Shown: piece by piece, positions 32,905 to 44,090 of the stretch | Layout: each line of letters starts with the position of its first letter | Numbering within the stretch: the stretch's first letter is position 1 | Assembly (NCBI GenBank): GCA_018287875.1 | Contig: JAGVVL010000001.1 | Span: 3,038,001-3,102,000, forward strand | DNA length: 64,000 nucleotides | Source of the DNA: Nigrospora sphaerica | Lineage: Eukaryota > Ascomycota > Sordariomycetes > Amphisphaeriales > Apiosporaceae | Direction: 5' to 3' | The notes under the pieces: model-generated | What the model was told of the DNA's origin: nothing | The model's input: only the letters and a program-made list of their open reading frames with translations | Database searches by the model: none | Made by a program: the position numbers and the translations under genes

Positions 32905-35106
32905 TCAGTCTAACCAGAGCCCCAAGTCGCTCGTGATTGCATCATCTTCCGGATCCATCCCAGGATACGTGCCCTCTCCCGTGGCGTTGTCCGGCAGCAT
33001 TCCAAGAAATGCATCCATTGGATCCACGCCAAACTGGCCAGGGAAAGGATGGCCTTCCCATTTGGATCCGTTGAGAGACGTCGCCGGCGTGTCTGTGGAC
33101 GGCGTCGGGTACCCGGTGGGGGTTTCCATCGACAGGCTCGCGGAAGCGCCCCGCGAAGGGGCGTCGCGGCGTCCTCGGGCCTGGGGGTCTGTCGCCTGCA
33201 TTTCCCGCACGTACCGGGCCTTGGCCATGATGCGGCAGATGGGGCGCCACAGGTTGCCCCTGCGGCTCTGGGCCTTACGGCCGGTGCAGCGGCACAGGGT
33301 TTGGACCTGCTCCCAGGCGTTGTCGCAGGCGGCCGAGGGCGGCTGGGAGCAAAGCTCCGTGAGCACGAAGGCGACGGCGTACCACGGCACCCACGTCTTG
33401 ACGTTCCAGTGCCACCGCGCCAGGACCGCGTTCGTCAGGACCGCGTTCGTCAGCTCCAGCATCTCGACCGAGTCCCGGAAGAGCCGGTCGCGCACCCCGG
33501 CGGCCATGCCCTCGCCGCCGCCGCTCTTCCGACCGCGCGGGTAGTGCAGCATCACGTGGAAGCGCTTGATGATGGACCTCGCGGGAAGAAGGGTGAGGAG
33601 CTGGAACGGCACCGCCGGGTCGCAGTGGCGCACGTACTTTTCCTCGAGCCGCTGCTCCAGGTCCCGCACGATGGCTTCGCCCTCTTCCGCCGACATGCCG
33701 GTTTCACTTTGGGACCCGGGCGTCTGGACGATTCCCGGCGGCCGCCTCCCGATCTCCCATTGCGTCTTGGTGGCTTCGGCGCGGACAACGCAGAAGGTCA
33801 TGTCGGTCCAGCCCCCTCTTTCGGCCGGGAAGTCGGCCATGTCGGGCGCCAGGTCGGCGTCGTTGACGTTCAGGGGCAGCCTGGTGTCGAAGGCGCACGG
33901 CGCCACGATGGGCTCGTGGCCGTGATACTCGGACGAGCGGTAGTCAAGCAAGCAAATGTGCCACCATAGGCGCCGCCGCATCTCCGTCTCGAACGGCTTG
34001 AGCCCGAAGCGCGTGCCGTCGCGGTGCACGCCCAGCGCCTGGGCCAGGTGGTAGACCAGCGCCGTCAGCGACCAGGCCGTGCGCGTGTCGTCCTCGGTTC
34101 GGAGAGCCATGATGAAGACGACGGCCGCCTGCAGCAGCACCAGGCTCTGCGTCTGGAGCAGCCGCGCGCGCGCCAGGCTCTGCCCGACGGCGAAGCGGTA
34201 GCGCTCCTCGGCCCGCGCGCGCGTCAGGCCCAGCATGCGCTGGCACTCGTCCTCCCCGATGCTGATAATGGCCGAGTAGTAGATGACGAGCAGCAGGGCT
34301 TCCGTGTTCTTGCCCAGGGGCTCCGACGAGGCGATGGCGTCCCAGAATACGCGGTCCAGCGTCGGCATATGGAAAACCCGCACGATGGGTCCCACGTTCT
34401 CGAGGAATACCTGATACAGCGCCACGGCTTGGGAGAAGGGGGGGTGAAGAGGTTGCAGCGAGTGGGCGACGGCACGGTAGCCGAAGAGAGCCGCGTCCAA
34501 ACCCGAGGCGGCGGTACCGCTCGGGTCGGGAAGTGAACTACTGTCATAGTCGTCGTCTTCGGAGTCCGGCTCAACCAGCAGGTCTCGCAGCTCCTCGACC
34601 TAGAGCCCCCTTCACGTTAACTCCAAAGGTTGCGCCCCGGCAGAGTCATGACGGGTTACCTCGTCGGCCAGGTTGCCCCACATTACATTGCTCACGTAGT
34701 AGCTCTTCGTTTCCTTGATCATTAAGCGGCTGAAGCGCTCATCAAACGAGGCATCCTTTGCCGGGGCCTCGGGGGGCAAGGCGTCTGGTGGCCGAGCCTG
34801 GCTATCGCCTGGCGATGGTTTCATGGCCGAGAGCGAGGACGCATTGCTCTGTTGGCCGAGCTGCCGGATGAGGGCTTCCAGTCGTGACAGCCGATCGGCA
34901 ACATGGCCCTCCACGGCCCTCCGCGGCCGCTTAGGGGCCCGGCCCCGTCCATCCGGGTATTCGCAGAAGGTTGCCGTCTTGAAGCAGCCGGAACACGTCG
35001 GCTGCTGCCGGTCGCATTTGATTTTTCGGCTGCGACATACCTGACAGCTGCGAGGGTGTGCATGGCCACGGGTCGGTGTTGGAGGGCCAATCTGGAAGAT
35101 TTCCAT
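32905..35106 (-). CDS. Zn2Cys6 fungal transcription factor
   Basis: Two minus-strand exons, 35106-34660 and 34599-32905, encode 713 residues; the 60-nt intron joins in phase 0 (LADE-VEELRD). The zinc cluster is complete: C21, C24, C31, C38, C41, C48 with C-x2-C-x6-C-x6-C-x2-C-x6-C spacing and RKIKCD between. A short coiled-coil-like segment (DRLSRLEALIRQLGQQ) follows. The middle holds the fungal-specific transcription factor domain, seen as FHMPTLDRVFWD, AWSLTALVYHLAQALGVHRDG and FETEMRRRLWWHICLLDYRSSE. The C-terminus is Pro/Thr/Asp-rich and could activate transcription. Target genes are unknown. The decayed P450 upstream on the same strand could be a former cluster member, which is speculation. 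A 15-bp tandem duplication (33421-33450) repeats LTNAV in frame. Confidence 0.92.
33421..33453 (-). repeat. 15-bp in-frame tandem duplication inside the transcription factor
   Basis: CAGGACCGCGTTCGT occurs twice in direct succession, then CAG. On the coding strand this repeats five residues (LTNAVLTNAV). Confidence 0.9.
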
Positions 35107-35819
35107 GGCGAGACGTCGGATTTGAACGACGGACCAACGGGCATCCCAAGGACGATGAACAAGATCGGTTGGGATGAGTTGTCAGCTGGAGTACCTCGAG
35201 CCCCAATTGAAGAGTAAAGCAATGCTTTCTAGAGCGGGCAGCGCGGTAATGAAGCTATGGGTATATGTGCGAGTGACTATCCAGCACAAGTCCAAGCGGT
35301 GGTGTTTGTGAGAACCGGCTGACAGGAATATAAGAGGGAGGTGTAATCGAGAGGGGCTCGGATAAGCTTATACGAAGATGGCTTAACACCGAGCGAGCTT
35401 GGCGCCAACTCAGTACCTATAGGTAGGTACCTTACCTAACAATGCATCGGTGTGAGTCAATACTTGGGGTGGCGGTTTGTAAGGGCGGTTGAAACGGATT
35501 GACCATGTACACCTATGTTACTGGTTTATTTTGATGGCCCTTTCTGTCAAGGGAAACAAGCCGCCTGTCGCTTCCACCGGGTGTTGCTGCATTGATGGAG
35601 ACTCGCACGTACGTGTACGCATGAAAGACTCGAGCTTCCGAATGCGTATGTTGAGTTACACACCTTGCCGCGCAATCTCCGGTCTGTATAGCCCAGAGAG
35701 AACGGGAAGAGGGAGAAGGAGTAACAAGGAAACCAGAAACAGAGCTAAATGTAAGACGGCTCTTCACAGTACTCCCGCGCACATGGACGATTGGGAACAC
35801 GGGCACAGTACGCTCCGCC
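35107..35819. other. Intergenic, with TACCTA cluster
   Basis: Upstream region of the transcription factor gene. A TACCTA/TAGGTA repeat cluster lies at 35413-35438. No gene supported. Confidence 0.55.
35413..35438. repeat. TACCTA/TAGGTA short-repeat cluster
   Basis: Contains TACCTATAGGTA (palindromic) followed by GGTACCTTACCTA. Confidence 0.65.
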
Positions 35820-37191
35820 TTACTGCTTCTCGTCGCCATATCTCGCGACTGCCTGGCCACCGCGTTGATAAAAAAAGGTGGACATGCGGTATTGCGTCTC
35901 CCCTCGATATTGCTCCAACTCGTCCACCGCTTGGCGGCCTTCACGCTTGATGGTCTCGCGAATCTGCTCGGTGCGCGGGGTGATGCTGCACGCAAAGGCC
36001 TGCGGGCGCATGCTGAGCCCGTTCCTAGAGTCTCGTATTAGCGTGCTCCATCACGAGCGGCACTTCCGCATTGCCACCCACGTATAGTTGAAGATGTCCG
36101 CCTCGACGACGCTTCCGTCGCTTCGCCGGGCCTTCTGTACGTTGAAGCCCCATAGGATTCGGGCGATGGTGGTTCAGGTGCCCCGCTATGCGAGAACCTG
36201 CCCGGAGCAGACCCGACGACCCCATCCGAACGTCATGTAGCCGCGCTCGGTCGGGAACGGCCGGTTGTCGGGATGGCCGGGCAAGAACCGATTCGGATTG
36301 AACCGGTCGGGATCGGGGAAGTATTTATCGTTGTGATGCATAGCCCATGCATTACCCTGGATCCATGCTCCCCTGGATATCAGCCAGCCTCTATAGTAGT
36401 CGTCCTGGGTCGGCGCGTGCAGTTGGCCGCCTATGATGGCCACGGAGCGCCACCGCAGGACCTCCTTCATGAAGGCCTTGAATTAGGGCAGACTGTCCTG
36501 GTCCTCCCGGCCGGGACTCCGGTGAGGGCCCGCGATGACCTCAGTGATGATGGGGTCCCTGCTGCTTTAGACGCGGGGGCCGAAGGCGATGATGGACACG
36601 ACGCTCGTGGCGTAGCGCTCAGAGTGCCTGAAGTAGTCGCCGGGCGACTCGGCAAGGTCGGCGGCCACGAGCCGGCTCTCGTTGTTCTGGAACTGCCGGT
36701 ACCGCCGGACCGACTGGATGCCAACGCCGTGATGCATGAGCTTCCGATGGGGCATCAGCCCGTCCTAACCGACACTACCGGGAGAAAGAGGGTGCTCACC
36801 TGCCGATCCATACGGTGATGAGAGGCACCCCGTACGCATGAGAAAGCTGTTCGAACCATATTCACGGCTTGTTGTCCGGGAGCATGAAGGTATTTCCCAC
36901 GACGGGCCAGGGGAACGGTCCCGGAGGCTAGACGCGCGCAAACGCCAACATAATGGGCATCGGGGAGTCGAAACATCGGGTTGCTCGTGTACTCACTAGC
37001 TTTGTTCGCATCCATAGCATGTAGACATAATCTAAGGCCAGTCCCAGGACTACCACCACAAAGGAGACAACGGCGACACGACGCACTGTGAGGCCATTTA
37101 TAAGGCCGCCGGTCTTGACGCCCACTAACAGGTCCTGAATGCGGTCCGATACCACGATTGTTTTCTGGTTTCCTCTTGTCACCATGAGCAC
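35820..37191 (-). pseudogene. Decayed cytochrome P450 remnant
   Basis: Minus-strand fragments line up in P450 order. First comes a membrane-anchor segment (about 37100-37020, VAVVSFVVVVLGLALDYVYML), then the proline-rich hinge PPGPFPWPVVGNTF (about 36930). Next is a C-helix-type HRKLMHHGVGIQSVRRYRQF (about 36750), then KEVLRW with the ExxR (about 36465). The heme-binding FGWGRRVCSGQVLA (about 36220-36185) and a C-terminal tail ending near 35820 complete the order. At least six in-frame stops interrupt it, some at positions where Trp or Glu is expected. The B-C region and the whole oxygen-binding I-helix (well over 100 residues) are missing. It cannot encode an active enzyme. It lies on the same strand as the adjacent zinc-cluster regulator. 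Confidence 0.88.
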
Positions 37192-38706
37192 GAGCTCGAC
37201 ATGAGGGATTGAGTGTATCGGCCTCGGCCGTATTTCTGTCTACTTGGCCCGCATCCGCACGCTTGTTGCTGGCCCACGACCTGGACCGGCATGGAGCAGT
37301 GCGACGGCAGCTATTTGACCCTGGGAATGTCATTGGTGGTTGGCATCGCCGAGGAATGGGGGAGCGTTTGGTAAATGGATATCAACCCTGTAAGCAACAG
37401 CCGCATGCTGAGGTGGCTTGAGGGCATAGACGTTACAGGTTATTTGTGAAGACCGGCTGTGCCACCATCACGTAGCACCGCTTCCTGCGGGTGGAACAAG
37501 TCTCCTCCCATCCGCAAGGAGATTCGGCCCGGGAAACAGTCCTCTCTTTCGCCTCGGCTGCTTCATTGCTGTTAGTACCTCCCATATCTTGGCAGACCTG
37601 TCCAATATCGGCTGCAGTGGCCAATGTCGTTGGAAAGATCCAGACACACTAGCTCGGCAATTATCGGTAGGTCTCCCCATCTATTTTTCGCTGGATGTTC
37701 GAAACCAACACTTTGAATGTTCATAACAAGTACAATACATACCATATTACGGGTTGCATTTACCCCTTCGAAAATCTAATTAGTTCTGGTACCTATTAAT
37801 AGAGCTAGTGCGAACCCTCCTCCGGACGGCGACAGTCTTCAGGAACAAGCTTTTGTCGGTGGATTTTCCTCTCTCATACCCCATACGTAGATAGTAACCA
37901 AAGGGGGTTGTATAGCCTTTCATTGTATTTATGATATGTCCCACTCCACATTGTTGTCTATCTGCATAGCTAGGTGGAGTCAGTCCGTAACTGGGCCATG
38001 GGGAAACTTCCGAGAAAGGATGATGTCGGCAGACGATGGTGGACTTGGGAGAAAGACGGCTATCTCTCTTTTTATTCTATAGGATTTGACATTTCTAGTT
38101 GTCGCTCTGCCTAGATCAAGATCGTTTCAACGTCTCCAAACAGGAGTGTAAAGGAATAGGGTCTTCGGGTACAGCCGTAGCATCCATTCACTTGGTTCAC
38201 TTTCGAGCTACAATTCCGTCTAGAATGCTCTCGCGATGTCCAATCGTCACCAATTGAAACTGGGTCATATGACCAAGTAAGTAAATGGCCTCTAATTTAC
38301 TGTTCCCGCAGTTCACTGTCGCTGCGTTATCAAAGCGCTACGTCGCGCCACGTGCCGTGAGGCCCGAATCCGGCACTACAGTGGGCGACTCGGTGTCCAT
38401 TAGCTGATAATATCAGGATTGGCATTCGTAGGCATGAAGAACTGCGTCATGTAGAGAAGTTCTGGGCCCGTGATCGAACCACCGGCGCACTCGCAGAGTT
38501 CAATGGTCTCCTTGGGTTCTCCAAATGCAAAGGGCATCCCCCACTCCGCATCGACTTCCAACCAAGCCAGCAGTGCAATGACGTTCCCCCCATGAAGTAG
38601 TTCTCACCCCGAGCGAATCGGTCTTGGAGACGGACGGCGATGGTTGCCCGCGTGTCAAACCCTAATTCAGTTGACGTCAAGGCCCCGTGCTTCTCCGCGC
38701 CGCGCA
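37192..38706. other. AT-richer non-coding stretch
   Basis: Visibly AT-richer than the rest of the window (especially 37680-38300). No gene or clear transposon feature seen; probably relic DNA. Confidence 0.5.
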
Positions 38707-38712
38707 TATAAA
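38707..38712 (+). promoter_or_regulatory. TATA box of the small gene at 38824
   Basis: TATAAA 117 bases before the ATG at 38824. Confidence 0.45.
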
Positions 38713-38823
38713 CGTGTGCCGGTCGCCTCTCCATAGCAGTGATCGTGAAGCGGTGCCTTCTCGGTTCACAGGATATCTCGTATAATTCTGCAACTAAAGA
38801 CCTGATCATCTGCTACCACTACA

Positions 38824-39145
38824 ATGTCCGCCCAAGATAACCGAGGACTTCCAGATAGCGCTATCAAGACTGCTCATGATGGACTGCATCACTTTGAGCA
38901 GGAGGAACACGAGCGCGAGGCCGCCATGAGACGTGGACTGCCCGACGAGGCCGTCGACGCGGAACATGAATTCATGGAAGGGGTTGAGAGACGCGCCTCG
39001 GTCAGTTATCCGTTTCTGCGCGCCGGGGCATCTGGGTCATCAGCGTACTAATACGCAAGTCCAGGAGGCATCAGACACCAGTGCTACCATGGCTGGTTCC
39101 AAGATCAAGCGAACGCTGGAGAAGCTTGTGCCCGGGAAGAATTGA
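38824..39145 (+). CDS. Uncharacterised 85-residue protein
   Basis: Two exons, 38824-39000 and 39065-39145, encode 85 residues. The 64-nt intron has donor GTCAGT, a textbook branch ACTAATAC at 39048 and acceptor TCCAG, and joins in phase 0. Without splicing the frame ends after unrelated sequence; with it the protein ends in a basic helix, SKIKRTLEKLVPGKN. The first part is charged and repeats a RGLPD motif (RGLPDSAIKTAHDG and RGLPDEAVDAEHEF), suggesting an internal duplication. No signal peptide, membrane segment or known domain is seen. The intron signals, upstream TATA box and internal repeat support a real small gene in otherwise decayed DNA. Its function is unknown. Confidence 0.6.
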
Positions 39146-39842
39146 GAAAGCGCCGAGGGTGTGTCTCAGCTGCGGATGGGCATGTAATTATAGAAATATC
39201 GATCACATTGTTCTTGTATGGACAGCAACGAAGAATGAATGCGTATCGGGGATGGATAGGATTGATACGGATGCTTTCATTCTCTCGGGACCTAAGCTCC
39301 TGTCCCGGATTCTGCAAGTATTCCGAGGTCCCGCGACTCGGAAACGGTTTTCTCTGAGGCAGTACGGGCCACCCCTCGTGGTTGCCTAGTCCGGCATTAA
39401 GACTGTAAAATCTTTAGGCCCCCATCAAGACCATCGAGTCAATTTGTCTACCTGTGAGTCGTCACTAACATCTGGCACGCTCGTGTACTGGGAGCGGCGT
39501 CGATTGGCGTTGCAACTTTGCAGTCCATCCTTGGGACGGTTTATATCGAAGCTAGGATGATGTCCGAGTACGGTATGTTAAAGACGATGCCATGCAGAGA
39601 TGGCGGCTAAATTGCATCCAGGAAACGACTCGGACGCCGATTAACTCCCAGCCAAAAAGAGGGCAGCAGCTTGGAAGTCGAGACCTCATGCGATCCATAC
39701 CCCAACACCGCGGGAACTTCGGCCTTTGCCTTGTCGGAAGCCAAAGACCGCGGACTGCCAAGTTTCGACGCCCGCCGTGGCCCAGGCTGGCGCCCCGCGG
39801 AAACGTACCCGCCGGCTCCCAAGGTCGAAGAGGCTTGCGAAC
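39146..39842. other. Intergenic / possible upstream part of the coiled-coil frame
   Basis: No independent gene. The frame of the following coiled-coil protein stays open back to about 39726, with a basic segment (PRKRTRRLPRSKRLAN) but without an ATG, so an upstream exon may be hidden here. Confidence 0.4.
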
Positions 39843-40214
39843 ATGTCATCTGCTGGAGATGGGCAGATGGCCGTCGGCGATCTGAGGGCACAGGACGGTC
39901 GTCTGTGGAAGTACGTTCAAGCGCTACAGGATAAGCCTAAAAAGATCAGTCGCCGGGTTCGCGAGAAGCAAACGAGAATCGACGAGCAGAACGACGTGCT
40001 GCTCCAGCAGACGGCCGATATGGTGGTTCTCGCCGACAAGCTCAACCGTGTCACCGGCGAACTGGCCGTTGCGAAGTCTGATAGCATCGAACAGAGCCGC
40101 AAGCTAGCCCAAGAAGTGGCCGATAGAGACTTCACGATCGATTCCGAACCTAAACATCAGGGTGGCAACCTTGGAAGGAGACCTTGCCTTTTTGAAACGG
40201 ATGATGGCGGGTAA
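39843..40214 (+). CDS. Possible coiled-coil protein or gene fragment
   Basis: Open frame of 123 residues from the ATG at 39843 to a stop at 40214. The middle (about residues 25-100) is strongly heptad-like and rich in Lys, Arg, Glu and Gln: KISRRVREKQTRIDEQNDVLLQQTADMVVLADKLNRVTGELAVAKSD. This is typical of a coiled coil. In-frame codons upstream of the ATG encode a basic Arg/Lys segment that resembles a nuclear localisation signal, so the true start may be further upstream in an unseen exon. It may also be a fragment of a larger decayed gene, since it lies in the relic-rich stretch. No family is recognised. Confidence 0.35.
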   Translation: MSSAGDGQMAVGDLRAQDGRLWKYVQALQDKPKKISRRVREKQTRIDEQNDVLLQQTADMVVLADKLNRVTGELAVAKSDSIEQSRKLAQEVADRDFTIDSEPKHQGGNLGRRPCLFETDDGG

Positions 40215-43200
40215 CACGGCGGGTGGGCGAGTGACGCCACCCTCACACCCTCGTGAAAGGCCAGCAGCCAGAAGATTCCATGACTGAACGAATGGTGGAT
40301 TGGCTTAGCAGCATAGGCCGCCGAGTCGGCATCGCGAATGTGTACTTGCCACCTAATATGGGAACAGAAATGAGAACTGGCAATGAAGGGAGCCGAGGCG
40401 GTTTACGGCGACACAGATTTGGACGCCTGGGAACCCGTCTCTAAGGTTCACCAGTGACCCACTTTCCTCAGCCTTACAGATAGGCGAAGTCCTCATGGCC
40501 GCCCACAACAGGGATCATACTCGTTCGCTGAACTGTTCAAGCGGGGAGAGCGTTTACTAGTTGGCCTGGAAGACCTTGTACAAAGGTTGCGAGACGGGGA
40601 GCCTTTCAGGAATACCGGGGAGACAAGGCTCCCACATTTCACTTCGGCTTTGCGCATATTGTGTTGTGCTACCAACTGAGTCACAGTGTAGAATAATTCT
40701 TCATAACACTCGAGCAGAGGTGAGAGGCTTGCAGCCCTCCATACCTGACTACACACCATCACAGCTGCATAACTAGATGTATATGGATCTACTCAGCGTG
40801 TGCGAAGACTCGCCACTTGATCAGCTGGTCCGGGTTTGCTTGCCTGCTATAGGGCCGAGAGGGTATCAAATGTAGGCAGCTGATGCTAGCTGATGCCTCA
40901 AGCAACAATCGTACGAACTGCTGGACAACGCCCAAAGTATACAATATACCCAAAAGCCATCAGCGCCGTTTCTCATTCGACCGAAGAAGCAAGTCATCAA
41001 CGGGGTGAGCTCGTCGCAACCTATTGATATCCATACGGTCAGGATGGTCGTACGGGCTAGTGGGTGATGGCGGCGTCAGGGAACCCATCATCGTGGCTCA
41101 GCTCTAGGCAGCTAAGAGCAGCCGGGCTTCATTTGGTGTGGTCCCCCCACTGTGGCCGCTGCGCATATCGTTGTCAGGGTAGGGCCTGTACCTGCATATG
41201 CAAGTTCTCGCTATGATAGATCGAAGCGTGCTTGATGACAGGATCGCCATGCCCGTAAGAGTCCGGTCCTACACAGTGAGGAGGGCAGGCCAGATCGACT
41301 AAGGAGGAACCAACATGCATAACGAACCCAGCCAAGCCAGCTATGGCTGAGATGCCGTGCAGCTGGGGGCGTAGGGTGGACGTCGGCACCGATATGTTTT
41401 AGGTGGGTGGCGTATGAGAATTCCTTCGTCCCCAAAGCCGTCCACTTGTGCCACTACGGCTTCTTTCTCAGGAGACGTCCGGGTCGCGATCATCATCAGC
41501 ATGGGGGTTGACGGCTGGCTCGCCGGCTTAGCGATCCAAGGCTTCTTCTCCCTTCAAATTCCCTAGGTCTTCGTCCCCGCCCACCTCCTAGGACCCTCCA
41601 ACGCGCCTTTGCAGCGCCACGTTACCATACCTCAGATCAACCCCAAACCGGCAGCCCCTTTGCTCTGGCGTACCCACCAGCACTGCTGTCCTACAGAATC
41701 TCGTCGAAAGCATGGACATCGCTCCTGTTAGTGTCAATGCCCTCCTCACCTTCAAGGTGAGAGACCAGGCCGCCCAGCATGGCGGCGATAGGGGGAGGCA
41801 CATCGGGGATCGGCCGAAGCGCCTGGGTAAAGACACGGCCGCCCAGGCACGGAACCTCGGCCAGGACATTGCCCTCAAGACGAAGAAGTGGGGGCGGGAT
41901 CAGTGTCTTTGGCGGAATCGTCGGACGGCCGGTGGTGACGGCGCTTCGCATCGCGGGGGCGGCCGTTGATGCCGCCCGTGTCCATGGCGACGTCGAGGCG
42001 TCGGGCATCCCCATGACGCTGGACTGGGGGAGGAAGACGCTCTGGCTGGTGGTGACGGCCCGGGTATGGGTGACGGCGGCCGGGGCGGCGTGGGAGCTGG
42101 AGAGTGCCGACGTGGGTACGGGATGAGTTTTGCCCTTGCCGAGATATGATGAGCCCAGTGAGGTGTGCGGGCACGGGGAACCGGGTCTGTCTCCTGAAGA
42201 TGCCAGGAAATGGAGATTAGAACGCCCATCATCGTGGCTGGCATTTACAGAGCATGTGCCGGGGATACCACGTGCGGCACGACCCGGTGTTTCTGCAGAG
42301 GCGCGCCATGTTCCGGCTGTGTTTCCGGCATCTGGGGATGGAGTACCTGTCTCTCCTCTCATTATAAAGCCCGCCCAGCCGCGGCATCGTCTTTCGCGTC
42401 TGGCCATCTGTAACCCATCCCTATTCATCCAGGGGAGCGCCAAGGGTTCATTCATCGGGGATCCCTGCCACGGCAGGCCTGGCCCCACCCGCCCACGAGA
42501 AAGCTGCCTGCAACGAATCCATCATCTTAGTCGCCCTTGACTCTTCCAGGATCGTGAAAGCGGACGCAAGGTCCTACAATTACGTGCGTTAGGGACTGTG
42601 GCGCGAGGGGCTCGGTACCCCCACGGGCGCTGTCCCTCCCTCTCCCAGTACCCCAAGGCGTAAACAAGAGAATCCCACTAACATGGAAGTTAGTACATGC
42701 GTTCAGACTGTGTATCAACTGCCAGGCGCGTATGGGCCTGAGTAATGAGTATCGGGTGATGACTGATGACGGCAGGGTGCAGGACGCAAAACCATTAAAG
42801 TACAGGTAACGTCTGGTACCTACATACCCGACACCCATACATCGTACAGAGGTCCCATGCGGCTGTCGCGCCAAAATTGCATGTTTGCTGCCCTGACTTT
42901 TTGCTGGGCTAGGCCCGATCCAAGGCCAGGGTTGCCCGCTAGCGACAGCTGCGAGTGTGCGAGCCGGAAAGCATCGGCCACGACCTGCCTTTTCAGCATC
43001 CACCTGTCACAACGGCTCACCGGCTGAATTGGGCTGGGAGGCCTAAGCCTACGGGCCCCCCGTCTCCGGCCCTTTGGGAAAAGGGCAATACGTATTGTCA
43101 GACATGTAGCGGGAGCACCAGGCCGAGTCGGGTGAGGCCGGCCCAGGGCGGCAATTGCAGCACGAGGCAAAAATTCGAGGCCGGCGCCGGGCTGGCAAAC

Positions 43201-43728
43201 AATAAAACAGAGGGGCAGCGATCGGTATCTACGCCACTTTGCCCTGAAGAGAGCACGGCGCCGCCCACCCATACACGGTACATGAGTGCTCCGCTCCCGC
43301 TACTGGCAGTGCTGGCCCAGCGAAGGGCCCAGCGCCCGCCTCTGCATCCTGCTCGCACGTCGGAGCACGAAGCAAGACTGCACGCACAATGACGGCATCC
43401 CACCGCGGCACACACACACAACCGGATGCGGGCTGTTTCAAGCAGACATGTGTGCCATAATGTCGTCGAGCTCTGCATCGGGACTGGAGCACACCATTCG
43501 ACACGGACGGGCGTACATTAATAGCTAGAGCGCGCATTGGCGGAGCTCGAGAATCCACCTGAGGGGGCGAGGGATTGGGAATGGATGGATTCCAGATGCA
43601 GCCGAGACGGAACCACACGTCGCCCACAGCACTATTTTTGTATCCTATGCACCTTACAGGGCCTACGTAGAGGTATGCACACACTTACATCTATGCTTAC
43701 ATGTACCAACATCCCACTACCTCACCTC

Positions 43729-43758
43729 ATGTAGGTACATATGTACATATGTAGGTAC
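43729..43758. repeat. Palindrome and TAGGTAC direct repeat
   Basis: Perfect 18-bp palindrome TACATATGTACATATGTA at 43736-43753, flanked by GTAGGTAC on the left and overlapping GTAGGTACC on the right. Confidence 0.8.
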
Positions 43759-44070
43759 CTTTGCTTCATAACGTTGGATCCCACCGTTCCAACTCTAAAG
43801 CCCCGTAACGCTCAGGGCCCCAAGGGATTGGGAAGCGTGCGGGATGGTATGCACCGGCTAGGCACCGGGGACGGACCTCAGGCAGGATATCCCCTTTCCA
43901 CCATCGCCGCTACTGACATCCACCATCCGCTCGCTGCCCACCTATTAGTAGCGACGGGACCCCGTACATGCCAACCTGCCCACCTCGTCGGTTTGCTCCA
44001 AGTTACAATGGATCTTATGCAGGGCTTACACAGGTGACTAGGCCGATTTCCGTATCCTATCAGACCATAC

Positions 44071-44090
44071 GGGTACCTACCTACCCTACC
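44071..44090. repeat. TACCTACC short repeats
   Basis: GGTACCTACCTACCCTACC-type sequence, a further copy of the motif seen in the other intergenic clusters. Confidence 0.6.

Noticed and set aside
41691..42488. Overlapping frames on both strands (up to 265 codons)
   Set aside because: Pro/Ser/Thr low-complexity products, no splice-supported start and no recognised domain; kept as intergenic.
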